Made by a program: the position numbers and the translations under genes. This document shows positions 42,229-51,406 of a stretch of DNA of 64,000 nt, piece after piece. The DNA lies in assembly GCF_008693385.1 (NCBI RefSeq), contig NZ_CP044065.1:2232001-2296000 (forward strand). The letters run 5' to 3'. This DNA is from Cupriavidus pauculus. GTDB taxonomy: Bacteria > Pseudomonadota > Gammaproteobacteria > Burkholderiales > Burkholderiaceae. Positions within the stretch are counted from its first letter, which is position 1; each line of letters opens with the position of its first letter. The notes under the pieces are model-generated. The model had not been told where the DNA came from. It saw nothing but the letters and a program-made list of their open reading frames with translations, and ran no database searches.

Positions 42229-43499
42229 CCACGCACCGCCGCACGCCGGCCGCATGGCTGGTGATCGCCGACGACCTGTCCGGCGCCGCCGACTGCGCGA
42301 TCGGCTTTGCCGCCGCGGGCGCGCGCACGATGGTCACGCTCGACGCGACCGCGGCTGACGATGCGCTGGCCGGCATCGCGGACGCGGACGTGATCGCGGC
42401 CGACGTGGACAGCCGCCGCATGGCGCCCGCGCTGGCCGCCGCATCCAACGTCGCGGCATGGCGCCGGCTGGGCGGTACGCCCGCGGACCGGCCGCGCCGC
42501 CTGTACAAGAAGATCGACTCGACGCTGCGCGGGAACTGGGCGGCCGAGACCGCCGCCCTGCTGCCCCATGCGGGCGTGGCGATCGTCGCCCCGGCCTTCC
42601 CCGCCACCGGCCGCACCACGCGCGGCGGCTGCGTGTTCGTCAACGGCGAACCGCTCGGCGAATCCGATATCTGGCGCCTCGAGGGCCTGAGCGGCCGCGC
42701 CGACATGGCCGCGCTGCTGGCCGTCCACGACGTGCGCACGGCCGTCGTCGGCCTCGACGTCGTGCATCAGGGCGCGCAGGCGGTCCAGGCCACGATTGCC
42801 GCGTTCGTCGCGAAAGGGGTGCAGGCCGTGGTCTGCGACGCCGAGAGCGAAGCCGATATCGGCGTCATTGCCGCGGCCACCGGGTCGCTGAAAAACCCTG
42901 TGTTCTGGGTCGGCTCCGGCGGCCTGGCGCGCGCGCTGGCCACGGCGGTGCCGACCGGCGAGGACGCCCGGTCCGCCGGCGATGTCCCCGAACATCGCAA
43001 GGGTCCCGTGCTCGCGCTGGTGGGCAGCATGTCCGGCGTGTCGGGCCGGCAGGCCGCGCTGCTGCGCACGCGGACCGGCATGGATCATCTGGAGATTGCA
43101 CCGCAGGTGCTGCGCGAAGGTCCCGCGCATGCCTCGTGGCCGTCCATTCAGGAAGATATCGGCCAACGCCTGCGTGGCGGCCACGATCTGCTGATCGGTA
43201 TCGGCCGCGACGAAGCATTCGACACGTCGGAAGGCCCGAAGCTCAGCCATGCGCTGGCCACGCTCGTGCTGCCGTCGTTCGATTGCGTGGGCGGACTGAT
43301 CGCGACCGGCGGCGAGACCGCGCGCGCGATGCTGGCCGCGGCGGGCATCGCCACGCTGAGGCTGCGGCACGAAGTGGAAGCGGGCGTGCCGCTGTCGCGC
43401 ACGCTCGAACGGCCGGCGCGCCATGTGGCCACGAAGGCCGGCGCGTTCGGTACCGACTCGGCACTCTGGCTCGCATGGCGCGCCATGCAGGCCGAATGA
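42225..43499 (+). CDS. Four-carbon acid sugar kinase (DUF1537 family, OtnK/DtnK-like)
   Basis: A 424-residue DUF1537 kinase that phosphorylates four-carbon acid sugars such as D-threonate or D-erythronate at the 4-hydroxyl. Seen: [17 protein letters not shown] at the N terminus, [15 protein letters not shown] and [15 protein letters not shown] in the N-domain, and the nucleotide-binding C-domain with [15 protein letters not shown]. Pairs of a DUF1537 kinase and a PdxA2 dehydrogenase are an established threonate/erythronate pathway; here the two are adjacent. Exact stereochemistry is not readable. Confidence 0.92.
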   Translation: MTTHRRTPAAWLVIADDLSGAADCAIGFAAAGARTMVTLDATAADDALAGIADADVIAADVDSRRMAPALAAASNVAAWRRLGGTPADRPRRLYKKIDSTLRGNWAAETAALLPHAGVAIVAPAFPATGRTTRGGCVFVNGEPLGESDIWRLEGLSGRADMAALLAVHDVRTAVVGLDVVHQGAQAVQATIAAFVAKGVQAVVCDAESEADIGVIAAATGSLKNPVFWVGSGGLARALATAVPTGEDARSAGDVPEHRKGPVLALVGSMSGVSGRQAALLRTRTGMDHLEIAPQVLREGPAHASWPSIQEDIGQRLRGGHDLLIGIGRDEAFDTSEGPKLSHALATLVLPSFDCVGGLIATGGETARAMLAAAGIATLRLRHEVEAGVPLSRTLERPARHVATKAGAFGTDSALWLAWRAMQAE

Positions 43500-43556
43500 A
43501 TTTTGGATCGTCCCCGCGGAACCCCCGGGGGCGTCAACAAGCAGGATGAAACGACA

Positions 43557-44555
43557 ATGAGCGACTACCTCCCCATCATCGGCATCACCATGGGCGATGC
43601 CACCGGCGTCGGTCCCGAGATCATCGTCAAGAGCCTCGCGCACGATACGGTCTACGCACAGTGCCGTCCGCTCGTGATCGGTGACGCGCCGCGCCTGCGC
43701 CAGGCCGCGGCAATCGTGAACAGCAAGCTGCAGGTGCGCGCGATCGCCACACCCGCCGAAGCGCGCTTCGAGGCCGGCACGATCGACTGTATCGACCTGG
43801 GCCTGATTCCCGAGGACCTGCCGTTCGGCAAGCTGTCAGCGCTGGCCGGCGATGCCGCGTTCCGCTATATCGAACGCGCGGTGGAACTCACGCGCGCCGA
43901 ACAGATCGACGCCATCTGCACCGCGCCGCTGAACAAGGAGGCGCTGCACGCGGGCGGCCACAAGTTCCCGGGCCACACCGAGATGCTTGCGCACCTGACC
44001 GGCACGCCGGAAGTGTCGATGATGCTCGTGGCGCCGCAGCTGCGCGTGATCCACGTGACCACGCACATCGGCCTGCTCGATGCGATCCGCAAGATCGAAC
44101 CGGCACTGGTGCAGCGCGTGATCGAGCGCGGCTACGAGACGCTGCGCCGCGCGGGCATCGCCGCGCCGCGCATCGGCGTGTGCGGCATCAACCCGCACGC
44201 GGGTGAAAACGGCCTGTTTGGCCATGGCGAAGAAGAAGAGAAGATCATCCCGGCCGTCAACGTCGTGCGCGAGCGCGGCTGGAACGTCGAAGGCCCGCTG
44301 CCCGCGGACACGCTGTTCTACCGCGCGGGCCGCGGCGACTTCGACCTCGTGGTGGCCATGTACCACGACCAGGGCCACGGTCCGGTCAAGGTGCTGGGCC
44401 TCGAGGCCGGCGTCAATATCACCGTGGGCCTCCCCGTGATCCGCACGTCGGTCGACCACGGCACCGCGTTCGATATCGCCGGCAAGGGCATCGCCGACGA
44501 ACGCAGCCTGCTGGAAGCGCTGCGCCAGGGCGCGGAACTCGCCACGCGTCGCTGA
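43557..44555 (+). CDS. pdxA2: PdxA2-type 4-phosphothreonate/erythronate dehydrogenase
   Basis: A 332-residue NAD-dependent oxidative decarboxylase of the PdxA family. Seen: IIGITMGDATGVGPEIIVK, the metal-binding His in GGHKFPGHTEMLAHL, CGINPHAGENGLFGHGEEE and YHDQGHGPVKVLGLEAG. In the acid-sugar context it should turn the phosphorylated acid into dihydroxyacetone phosphate and CO2, not make vitamin B6. The ATG at 43557 starts 57 bp after the kinase gene, across a G/C-rich hairpin. Confidence 0.92.
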   Translation: MSDYLPIIGITMGDATGVGPEIIVKSLAHDTVYAQCRPLVIGDAPRLRQAAAIVNSKLQVRAIATPAEARFEAGTIDCIDLGLIPEDLPFGKLSALAGDAAFRYIERAVELTRAEQIDAICTAPLNKEALHAGGHKFPGHTEMLAHLTGTPEVSMMLVAPQLRVIHVTTHIGLLDAIRKIEPALVQRVIERGYETLRRAGIAAPRIGVCGINPHAGENGLFGHGEEEEKIIPAVNVVRERGWNVEGPLPADTLFYRAGRGDFDLVVAMYHDQGHGPVKVLGLEAGVNITVGLPVIRTSVDHGTAFDIAGKGIADERSLLEALRQGAELATRR

Positions 44556-44665
44556 CCGTCGCGCCTCTTCGCGTCCCCCTTCGCGCCCCCTCGCCCCGCT
44601 CTCGCGGAGCGCGGGCGCAAAGACTTGATAAGATCGCGGTCGTTCACGAACTTCCGCCCTGCTCC

Positions 44666-45442
44666 ATGAAAGCCGCCGACCGCCAACGTGCCATCCTCGA
44701 ACGCGTGCTCTCCGGCGTTGACGCCAACGTGGAGCGGCTCGTCGCCGAGCTCGGCGTGTCGGAAGCCACGGTGCGCCGCGACCTCACCGCGCTCGCGCGC
44801 GAAGGCCGCATCGTGCGGACCTATGGCGGCGCCGCGGCGCTCACGCCCGTGGGCTCCCACGAACCCGAAGCCCCGCTCGAGGAACGCAAGGCCCTGCAGC
44901 GCGACCAGAAGGATGCCATCGCGCGCATGGCCGCGAGCTTCGTGCGCGATGGCGACGCGGTGCTGCTCGACAGCGGCACCACGGCCGCCGCGCTCGCGCG
45001 CCTGCTGGCCGCGCGCGAAGACCTGCACGTCTACACCACGAACCTCCTTGCCGTGACCGCGCTCGCGGGCCTGCCGAAGATCCGCGTCACGCTGATCGGC
45101 GGCGATGTGCGCCCGTCGAGCATGGGTACGTTCGGCCCGCTCGCGCAGCTGGCGCTCTCGCGCATCAGCGTCGACAAGGCGTTTCTGGGCGCCGACGGCG
45201 TGGTGGCCGGCGTGGGCCTGTGCGAGGCCACGGCCGAGCAGGCCTACCTCAAGGAATGCATCATCCGGCAGGCCGCCGATATCTTCGTGCTCGTCGACTC
45301 GACCAAGCTCGGCCGCGCGCGCCAGCAGCACTGGACGCCACTCGAACGCGCATGGACACTCGTGACCGACCGCGATGCCTCCGCCGCGCAGCTCGAGCCG
45401 TTCCGCGCGCTCAAGCAGGTGCAGGTCACGGTCGCCGCATAA
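44666..45442 (+). CDS. DeoR/GlpR-family transcriptional repressor
   Basis: A 258-residue DeoR-type regulator. The N-terminal winged helix (about 1-58) carries the signature VAELGVSEATVRRDLTALAREGRIVRTYGGA in broken form; the C-terminal sensor domain (about 75-255) resembles sugar-phosphate isomerases (LLDSGTTAAALARLL, VTLIGGDVRPSSMGTFG, FLGADGV). It probably responds to a phosphorylated acid sugar and acts at the two palindromes upstream of the permease gene. It follows the dehydrogenase gene by 110 bp. Confidence 0.94.
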   Translation: MKAADRQRAILERVLSGVDANVERLVAELGVSEATVRRDLTALAREGRIVRTYGGAAALTPVGSHEPEAPLEERKALQRDQKDAIARMAASFVRDGDAVLLDSGTTAAALARLLAAREDLHVYTTNLLAVTALAGLPKIRVTLIGGDVRPSSMGTFGPLAQLALSRISVDKAFLGADGVVAGVGLCEATAEQAYLKECIIRQAADIFVLVDSTKLGRARQQHWTPLERAWTLVTDRDASAAQLEPFRALKQVQVTVAA

Positions 45443-45451
45443 GGTCACCAA

Positions 45452-45477
45452 ATAAGCATTCCCGTTTTTGTTCGTTC
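45452..45477 (+). promoter_or_regulatory. Sulfur-regulon motif, copy 1 (ATAAGCA-N12-TTCGTTC)
   Basis: Lies 55 bp upstream of the ssuA-like start at 45533. The same two blocks with exactly 12 bp between them occur at 50197 and 56441. Probably a CysB/SsuR-type activator site next to a -35 box; the protein itself is not encoded in the window. Confidence 0.6.
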
Positions 45478-45532
45478 GCCCCGCGCGACACGCGCGGTAC
45501 GTTGGCAGTCTTGCCAACCATGAGAGCGAAAC

Positions 45533-46489
45533 GTGAGTACAGCGCGCGAATCCCGACGACAATTCCTGCGGCATGGCGCCGCTTCGGTGGCCCTGCTTTA
45601 CGGGGGCGGCGCATTCGCGCAGGGCCGCGTGGTCCTGAAGGCCGGTGACCAGAAAGGCGGCTTCCGCGCGTTGCTCGAAGCCGCCAACGCGCTCGAGGGC
45701 GTCCCCTACGATATCCAGTGGACCGAGTTCCCCGCCGCCGCGCCGCTCGCGGAAGCGCTGAACGCGGGCGCGGTCGATAGCGGCCCCATCGGCGACGCGC
45801 CCGCGATCTTCGCGCTGGCCGCCGGCACGCGCATCAAGCTGATCGGCGCCAACCGCTCCGATCCCTACGGCACGGCGGTGCTCGTGCGTCCCGATTCCCC
45901 GCTGAAGCAGGCGGCCGACCTCAAGGGCAAGACCATCGGCACCAACCGGGGATCGATCGGCCACTACGTCGCGCTGAAGGCGCTCGAGTCGGCGGGGCTC
46001 GGCCCCAATGACGCGAACATCCGCTTTCTGCCGCCCGCCGACACCAAGCTCGCGCTGACCAATGGATCGGTCGATGCATGGGCGACATGGGAGCCCTACA
46101 CCGCCATGGCGGAGACCAGCGGCCACGCGCGCGTGCTCGTGAGCGGACGCGGACTGTCATCGGGACTGAGTTTCCTGGCGGCCACGGAGAGCGCGCTCGC
46201 AACCAAGCGCGCCGCGCTGCAGGACTTCCTGCAGCGCGTGGTGCGCGCGCAGCGCTGGTCGTATCAGCATGTGCCCGAGTACTCGGCATCGCTGGCGCGC
46301 ATCATCGGCATTGCACCGGATGCGGCGCGGCTGCAGTTCGAACGGCGCAACACGCAATGGCGTCCGATCGATGCCGACCTCGTCGCCACGCAGCAGGCCA
46401 CGGCCGACTTCTATCTGAAGACCGGCCTGCTCAAGCAGCGCCTGGACGTGCGCCAGACCTTCGACACCACGTTCACGCTGCCTGCCTGA
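45533..46489 (+). CDS. Sulfonate/nitrate-type ABC substrate-binding protein (SsuA-like)
   Basis: A 318-residue periplasmic binding protein with a signal peptide (SRRQFLRHGAASVALLYGGG, cleavage after FAQG). The mature part has the SsuA/TauA fold (LKGKTIGTNRGSIGHYVALK, VDAWATWEPYTAMAE). It should bind an aliphatic sulfonate and deliver it to an SsuBC-type transporter, probably the one at 53311-55151. It starts with GTG, stands alone, and is convergent with the rhodanese gene. Confidence 0.92.
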   Translation: MSTARESRRQFLRHGAASVALLYGGGAFAQGRVVLKAGDQKGGFRALLEAANALEGVPYDIQWTEFPAAAPLAEALNAGAVDSGPIGDAPAIFALAAGTRIKLIGANRSDPYGTAVLVRPDSPLKQAADLKGKTIGTNRGSIGHYVALKALESAGLGPNDANIRFLPPADTKLALTNGSVDAWATWEPYTAMAETSGHARVLVSGRGLSSGLSFLAATESALATKRAALQDFLQRVVRAQRWSYQHVPEYSASLARIIGIAPDAARLQFERRNTQWRPIDADLVATQQATADFYLKTGLLKQRLDVRQTFDTTFTLPA

Positions 46490-46510
46490 GTGGCAATCGG
46501 GGGCGACGCG

Positions 46511-48142
46511 CTACACCACGCGGAACGCGTGGGTGCCGTCGCGATCGAGCTGCGCGATCAGCCCGAATTCCCAGTCGAGATAGGCCTGCATCGCCGCGGT
46601 GGCGTTGTCGGTGCCCTCGTACGGACGGCGATAGCGGTCCGTGCGCGGCACGGCAAGACGCGTTTCGCCCTGCTCCAGCGGCAGCCCGGCGGCAATCCAG
46701 GCGCCGGTACCGCCTTCGAGCACGTGGACCGACGCCTCGCTGCCCCGTGCCGCGAGCAACGCGCGCAGGTCCACGGCCGCGAACCGGGCGAGCTGGCTCG
46801 TGCCGCAGGTCAGCACATAGCGGCGCGCGGGTGGAATCGCTTCCAGTGCCTCCGCGAGCTGCGCGCGGATCGCGAACCAGGCGCCGGGAATATGCTGGCG
46901 CACGTAGTTCGCGCTCGCGGTCACGTCGAGCACGGCCGTGTCTCCCGCATCGATCCACGTGGCCAGCGTTGCCGGGCTGACGGTCCCGGTGGGCGCGGCC
47001 TCGGGCGCCGGCACCCTGACCGCGCCGCGTTCGCTGCGCGCGCGATCGTCGGCGGGCGCCACGACGGTGACGTGCCAGCCCATCTGCGCGAGCCACGATG
47101 CCGTCATGTCCGCACGGACACCATCGTCGTCGGCCAGCACGATACGCGCGCCACGCACCGGCGCGCTATGGTCGGTCTCCTGCACGAGCTGGCCGCCCGG
47201 CGCATTGACGAAGCCCGGCAGATGGCCATCGGCGAATTCCTCGGGCGTGCGCACATCGAAGCGATACACGGTGCGCCCCGGTGCCTCGAGCGTGTGCAGG
47301 GCATCGTGCGGCAGGCGCTGCACGCCCGCGCGCGCCGCGATCTCGCGCGCGCCGGCCTGGGCCTCCGCGCGGCGCGCGGCATCGACGACCGCGGGTGCGC
47401 GGCGGCTCGCGCCATGGTCGAGCGACTGCCCGGCCAGCGTCCAGCCGATGGTGCCGTTGCGCAATGCCGCCACCGGATTGGGCACGCCCGCGTTGATCAG
47501 CGACTGCGTGCCGATGATGCTGCGCGTGCGGCCCGCGCAATTGACGATGATGCGCGTATCGGGATTCGGCGCGAGTTCGCGCGCGCGCAGCACGAGTTCC
47601 GCGCCGGGCACGCTCGTCGCCGTGGGAATGCTCATGGTCTGGTATTCGTCGAAGCGGCGCGCATCGACGATCACGACATCGGCCTTCGCATCGATCAGGG
47701 CCTGCACCTCGGGCGCGCTCAGCGACGGGGTATGGCGCTTCGACTCGACCAGCTCGCCGAACGACTTGCTCGGCACGTTGACGTCGCGGAACGTTTCGCC
47801 GCCGCCCGCGATCCATGCATCGAGTCCGCCCTCCAGTACCGACACGTCGGTGTATCCGAGCGCGCGCAGCACGGCCACCGCGCGCGGGGCCAGATCTTCG
47901 TTGCCATGCACGCCATAGACCACGATGCGCGTATCGCGGCGCGGAATCCGGGACCATGCCTGCAGTTCGAGCTTGGACAGCGGAAAGTTCGACGCCCACA
48001 GTGGATGCGACTGCGCGTACGGATCTTCCTCGCGCACGTCGAGCAGTGCGATCTCGGTGCCGTCGAGCAGGGCCTGACGAACGGCGGCGGGCGACGTGGT
48101 GGCAGGTGCGGCGGTGGCAGCTGAATGGGTAACGGCGGTCAT
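46511..48142 (-). CDS. Four-rhodanese-domain sulfurtransferase
   Basis: A 543-residue protein with four rhodanese folds. Domains 2 (about 160-265) and 4 (about 420-525) keep the active cysteine (VNCAGRTRS; LTCGTSQLA). Domains 1 and 3 have lost it (VYGVHGNED; LADDDGVRA), so two active/inactive pairs are seen. It should move sulfane sulfur released in organosulfur breakdown. The ATG at 48142 overlaps the dioxygenase stop by 4 bp, and 10 extra residues in the longer reading are ignored. No signal peptide. Confidence 0.93.
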   Translation of the reverse strand: MTAVTHSAATAAPATTSPAAVRQALLDGTEIALLDVREEDPYAQSHPLWASNFPLSKLELQAWSRIPRRDTRIVVYGVHGNEDLAPRAVAVLRALGYTDVSVLEGGLDAWIAGGGETFRDVNVPSKSFGELVESKRHTPSLSAPEVQALIDAKADVVIVDARRFDEYQTMSIPTATSVPGAELVLRARELAPNPDTRIIVNCAGRTRSIIGTQSLINAGVPNPVAALRNGTIGWTLAGQSLDHGASRRAPAVVDAARRAEAQAGAREIAARAGVQRLPHDALHTLEAPGRTVYRFDVRTPEEFADGHLPGFVNAPGGQLVQETDHSAPVRGARIVLADDDGVRADMTASWLAQMGWHVTVVAPADDRARSERGAVRVPAPEAAPTGTVSPATLATWIDAGDTAVLDVTASANYVRQHIPGAWFAIRAQLAEALEAIPPARRYVLTCGTSQLARFAAVDLRALLAARGSEASVHVLEGGTGAWIAAGLPLEQGETRLAVPRTDRYRRPYEGTDNATAAMQAYLDWEFGLIAQLDRDGTHAFRVV

Positions 48143-48762
48143 GACGCGAGCGGATCCTTCGAACGGTCCCACGGGTTAGGCAGGAAGGGATTGGAATAAC
48201 CGGAGATAAACGATTTCGTCTCGCCCGCCTCCGTGTAGACATGACGGCGTACCGCGCCGATATTGGCGCCGTACACATGGATGCTGATGGAGACGCGGTC
48301 CGAAAACGCGTTGTGCACGCGATGGATATCGCCCACGCGGGGCGACACCGCCTCCACGTGGCCGGGCTCGAGGCGCACGGCTTCGCCATGCGGCTGCGGC
48401 CGGCCCTCGGCATCGAGCGCATAGGGCTGCGAATACTCGGCCCCGCGCAGCATGCCGATCAGGCCCCATACGGTGTGATCGTGAATGGGTGTGCGCTGCC
48501 CCGGCCCCCAGACGAAGCTGACGATCGAGAACCGCTCCGCGGAGTCGCAGTGCAGCAGCATCTGCTGGTAGTACTCGGGATGCGGCTGCGCGAACGCCTC
48601 GGGCAGCCAGTCGTCGCGCGCGACGAGCGTGGCCAGCAGCTGGCCGCCCTGCTCGAGGATGCGCGGTTCGTCGGGATGCTCGTCGAGCAGGCGCGTCAGG
48701 TCGGTGATGAATTCGCGCAGCGGCGCGAGCGAGCGCGTCACGTGGATTGCGGGGTCGGACAT
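48139..48762 (-). CDS. Cysteine dioxygenase family protein (or 3-mercaptopropionate dioxygenase)
   Basis: A 207-residue cupin thiol dioxygenase. Iron ligands appear in PIHDHTVWGLIG (two His) and SISIHVYG (third His). It oxidises cysteine or a related thiol to the sulfinate. The ATG at 48762 follows CCGGAGACG; the longer frame from 48849 adds a Thr-repeat leader with no ribosome site. Bacterial members may prefer 3-mercaptopropionate, and the sequence alone does not decide. Coupled by ATGA to the rhodanese gene, which fits thiol-sulfur processing. Confidence 0.92.
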   Translation of the reverse strand: MSDPAIHVTRSLAPLREFITDLTRLLDEHPDEPRILEQGGQLLATLVARDDWLPEAFAQPHPEYYQQMLLHCDSAERFSIVSFVWGPGQRTPIHDHTVWGLIGMLRGAEYSQPYALDAEGRPQPHGEAVRLEPGHVEAVSPRVGDIHRVHNAFSDRVSISIHVYGANIGAVRRHVYTEAGETKSFISGYSNPFLPNPWDRSKDPLAS

Positions 48763-48852
48763 GTCGTCTCCGGTTGTTGTCGTTGTGGTCGTCGTACCCA
48801 CGACAGTATCCGAAAACGGGCCGGTCCGGCGTGTCTGCGAGCGCGGCATCTC

Positions 48853-50088
48853 CTACGCCTCCAGCGCCGCGCGGCCGGCGGCCACGAGGATCGAATCGTT
48901 CTGCGGCGTATGGACGCGGCTGCAGAGCACATCGCGGTAGTGCCGCTCGAGCGGATTGTGGCGGCTGAGCCCATGGTTGCCCGACAGCTGCAGCGCCAGT
49001 TCGAGTGCGCGGATCGCGTTGCCGGTCACCGTGAACTTGAGCAGGCCGCTGTCCTGCGCCGAACCGGGCGTATTGCGAGCCGCACCGCGATCGGCGTCCT
49101 CGGCCGCCGCATCGAGCAGCACCGCATTGGTGCGCAGCAGCGCGGCGATCTCCCCCACCTGTTCCTGCACGCGCGGCAGCGTCGCCAGCGGGGCGCCGAG
49201 GCTGCCCGGCGCGCGGTCGCGCAGGAAGCCGCGCAACCAGTCGAAGCCCGCGCGCGCGACCGCGTCATAGAGACTGCCCAGTAGCACGATCATCCACGCC
49301 TGCTGGTCTGCGTTGGCATCGATATCGGCCTGGCTCGCGCCCGCCGGTGCCCACGCGGCCGGCGCGCGCACATCGACCGCATGCGAGGCCGGAATCCAGA
49401 TGTCGTCGAGCACGGTCTCGTGGCTGCCCGAGGCGCGCAGCCCCAGATGGTTCCAGCTTTCGATGATGCTGACACCCGCGGTTCCCGCCGCGGGGCCCGG
49501 CACGAGAAAGATGCCGACGCGCGGCTCCGGCTCGTCCGTGCGTGCCCAGACCGAGAGCCAGCGCAGCGCGGGAATACCCGTCGTGTAGAGCTTGTGCCCG
49601 CTCACGCGCCAGCCGCCTTCGACGCGCCGCGCGATGGTGGCCGGGAGGCCGCCGCGCGCGGGCGAACCGAGTTCCGGCTCCACGCGCAGCGCGTTGATCA
49701 GCGCACCCTCTTTCACCGCCGTGGCAAAGACCGTGCGGCGCACCGCATCGGGCCAGTGCGCGTCCCGGCGCCCGATGGCCCGGTGTTGCAGATACGTCAT
49801 CGTCAGCACGAGCGCGGTGGCCGCATCGCCGCGAGCCACCGCCGCGATGATGCGCCGGGCTTCGGCAAGCGTGGCCCCGCCACCGCCCTGGTCGCGCGGG
49901 ACTACCTGCGCAATCAGGCCCTCGGCGTGCAGCAGCGCGAAGTTGTCGTGCGGAAAGCGGCCGCTGGCATCGTGATCGGCCGATGTCGCCGCGAGGCGCG
50001 CGGTCAGCGCCGCGAGCGCTTCGTCCGCGATGGGAGCGCGCGCGAATGTGTCCGGGAACGCATCGGCGCGAAGGAGAACGGAAGACAT
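48853..50088 (-). CDS. Acyl-CoA dehydrogenase family flavoprotein (DszC/SfnB-like)
   Basis: A 411-residue ACAD-fold flavoprotein. Seen: GLIAQVVPRDQGGGGATLAEA, the mid-domain GWRVSGHKLYTTGIPALRWL, and the C-terminal FTVTGNAIRALELALQLSGNHGLSRHNPLERHYRDVL. The C-terminal pattern matches the sulfur-oxidising branch (DszC, SfnB, SfnC), which uses reduced flavin and oxygen, rather than true acyl-CoA dehydrogenases. Head of a minus-strand unit with the dioxygenase (90 bp) and rhodanese genes. Divergent from ssuD. Confidence 0.88.
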   Translation of the reverse strand: MSSVLLRADAFPDTFARAPIADEALAALTARLAATSADHDASGRFPHDNFALLHAEGLIAQVVPRDQGGGGATLAEARRIIAAVARGDAATALVLTMTYLQHRAIGRRDAHWPDAVRRTVFATAVKEGALINALRVEPELGSPARGGLPATIARRVEGGWRVSGHKLYTTGIPALRWLSVWARTDEPEPRVGIFLVPGPAAGTAGVSIIESWNHLGLRASGSHETVLDDIWIPASHAVDVRAPAAWAPAGASQADIDANADQQAWMIVLLGSLYDAVARAGFDWLRGFLRDRAPGSLGAPLATLPRVQEQVGEIAALLRTNAVLLDAAAEDADRGAARNTPGSAQDSGLLKFTVTGNAIRALELALQLSGNHGLSRHNPLERHYRDVLCSRVHTPQNDSILVAAGRAALEA

Positions 50089-50196
50089 GCAATGAGGCCC
50101 CGGGCGCGGGGCGGCTGGCGTGAAGCGTCAGAGCGTACCGCGCGCGCCGCGCCACGCTAACGACGGAGTTCGCATATGCATGCGCGTCTTTCGTAC

Positions 50197-50222
50197 ATAA
50201 GCACGCACATTTTTATTCCTTC
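50197..50222 (+). promoter_or_regulatory. Sulfur-regulon motif, copy 2 (ATAAGCA-N12-TTCCTTC)
   Basis: Lies 60 bp upstream of the ssuD-like start at 50283, in the divergent region with the DszC-like gene. One base differs from copies 1 and 3 in the second block. A site here could control both directions. Confidence 0.6.
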
Positions 50223-50282
50223 TGTTGCGTCGCGGCATGGCGTAATTTTTTTGTCAGTCCGCATTCCCCTCAGGAGACCCAG

Positions 50283-51404
50283 ATGACCGTGGCAACCGGC
50301 GCTCGTAGTGGCGTGAACTTTATCGGCATGATCCAGAGCCAGAAGCAGTCGGAGATCCATCCGCCCAATCCCGATGGTCCCGTCGTCGATCGCGACTATG
50401 TGCGTGCGTTCGCGCAGGCGCACGAGCAGGCCGGCTTCGACCGCGTGCTCGTGCCGCACCATTCCACGGGTCCTTCCGCCACGCTGACCATTTCGTACGC
50501 GGCCACGCAGACCGAGCGCGTGCACTTCATGCTGGCCCATCGTCCGGGCTTTACGTCGCCCACGCTGGCCGCACGGCAGATCGCAACGCTCGACCAGTTC
50601 AGCGGCGGCCGCCTCGGTGTCCACTTCATCTCGGGCGGCTCCGACGACGAGCAGCAGCGCGATGGCGACTATCTCGACCACGACGAGCGCTATGCGCGCA
50701 CGGACGAATACCTCGGCATCCTGCGCCGCATCTGGACCGAGAACAAGCCGTTCGATCATGACGGCAAGTACTACCGCTTCCGCAACGGCTTCTCCGAGGT
50801 CAAGCCCGCGCAGAAGCCCCATGTGCCGATCTTCTTCGGCGGCGCGTCCGAAGCGGCGATCCCCGTGGCGGGCAAGCATGCCGACGTCTATGCGCTGTGG
50901 GGCGAGTCGCTCGACCAGGTGCGCGAGCTGACCACGCGCGTGCGCGCGGAGGCCGCGAAGCACGGCCGCGACGTGCAGTTCTCGATCTCGTTCCGCCCTG
51001 TGCTTGCCGAGACCGAAGCGAAGGCATGGGCACGCGCGGAGCATATTCTGGAACGCACGCGCGCGCTGCGCGTGCAGGCCGGCTATAGCCGTGGCGGCCC
51101 GCAGCAGAGCGAAGGCGCGCGCCGGTTGCTCGCGGCGGCCGAGCTCGGCGACCGCGTCGATCAGTGCCTGTGGACCGCGATCGCGCGCGAGACCGGCGGG
51201 CGCTCCAATTCGACCGGGCTCGTGGGTACGCCCGAACAGGTCGCGCAGGCACTGCTCGCGTACTACGACCTCGGTGTCACCACGTTCCTGATTCGCGGTT
51301 TCGATCCGCTCGAAGACGTCGTCGACTATGGCCGCGAACTGATTCCGCGCGTGCGCGAGCTCGTGGCGCAGCGCGAGGCCGAACACGCACAGAAGGCAGC
51401 CTGA
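50283..51404 (+). CDS. ssuD: FMNH2-dependent alkanesulfonate monooxygenase (SsuD-like)
   Basis: A 373-residue bacterial-luciferase-fold enzyme that cleaves the C-S bond of alkanesulfonates, releasing sulfite and an aldehyde. Seen: GFDRVLVPHHSTGPSATLT, HFMLAHRPGFTSPTLAARQI, GRLGVHFISGGSDDEQ and FFGGASEAAIPVAGKHADVYALWGE. The last three blocks are typical of SsuD. An FMN reductase (ssuE) is not present in the window. It heads a run of genes with 2- to 99-bp gaps to 56414. Confidence 0.93.
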   Translation: MTVATGARSGVNFIGMIQSQKQSEIHPPNPDGPVVDRDYVRAFAQAHEQAGFDRVLVPHHSTGPSATLTISYAATQTERVHFMLAHRPGFTSPTLAARQIATLDQFSGGRLGVHFISGGSDDEQQRDGDYLDHDERYARTDEYLGILRRIWTENKPFDHDGKYYRFRNGFSEVKPAQKPHVPIFFGGASEAAIPVAGKHADVYALWGESLDQVRELTTRVRAEAAKHGRDVQFSISFRPVLAETEAKAWARAEHILERTRALRVQAGYSRGGPQQSEGARRLLAAAELGDRVDQCLWTAIARETGGRSNSTGLVGTPEQVAQALLAYYDLGVTTFLIRGFDPLEDVVDYGRELIPRVRELVAQREAEHAQKAA

Positions 51405-51406
51405 TC

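Noticed and set aside
43557..44555. Vitamin B6 biosynthesis enzyme PdxA
   Set aside because: Its neighbours are a DUF1537 kinase, an acid-sugar permease and a DeoR regulator, the known setting of PdxA2 rather than PdxA.
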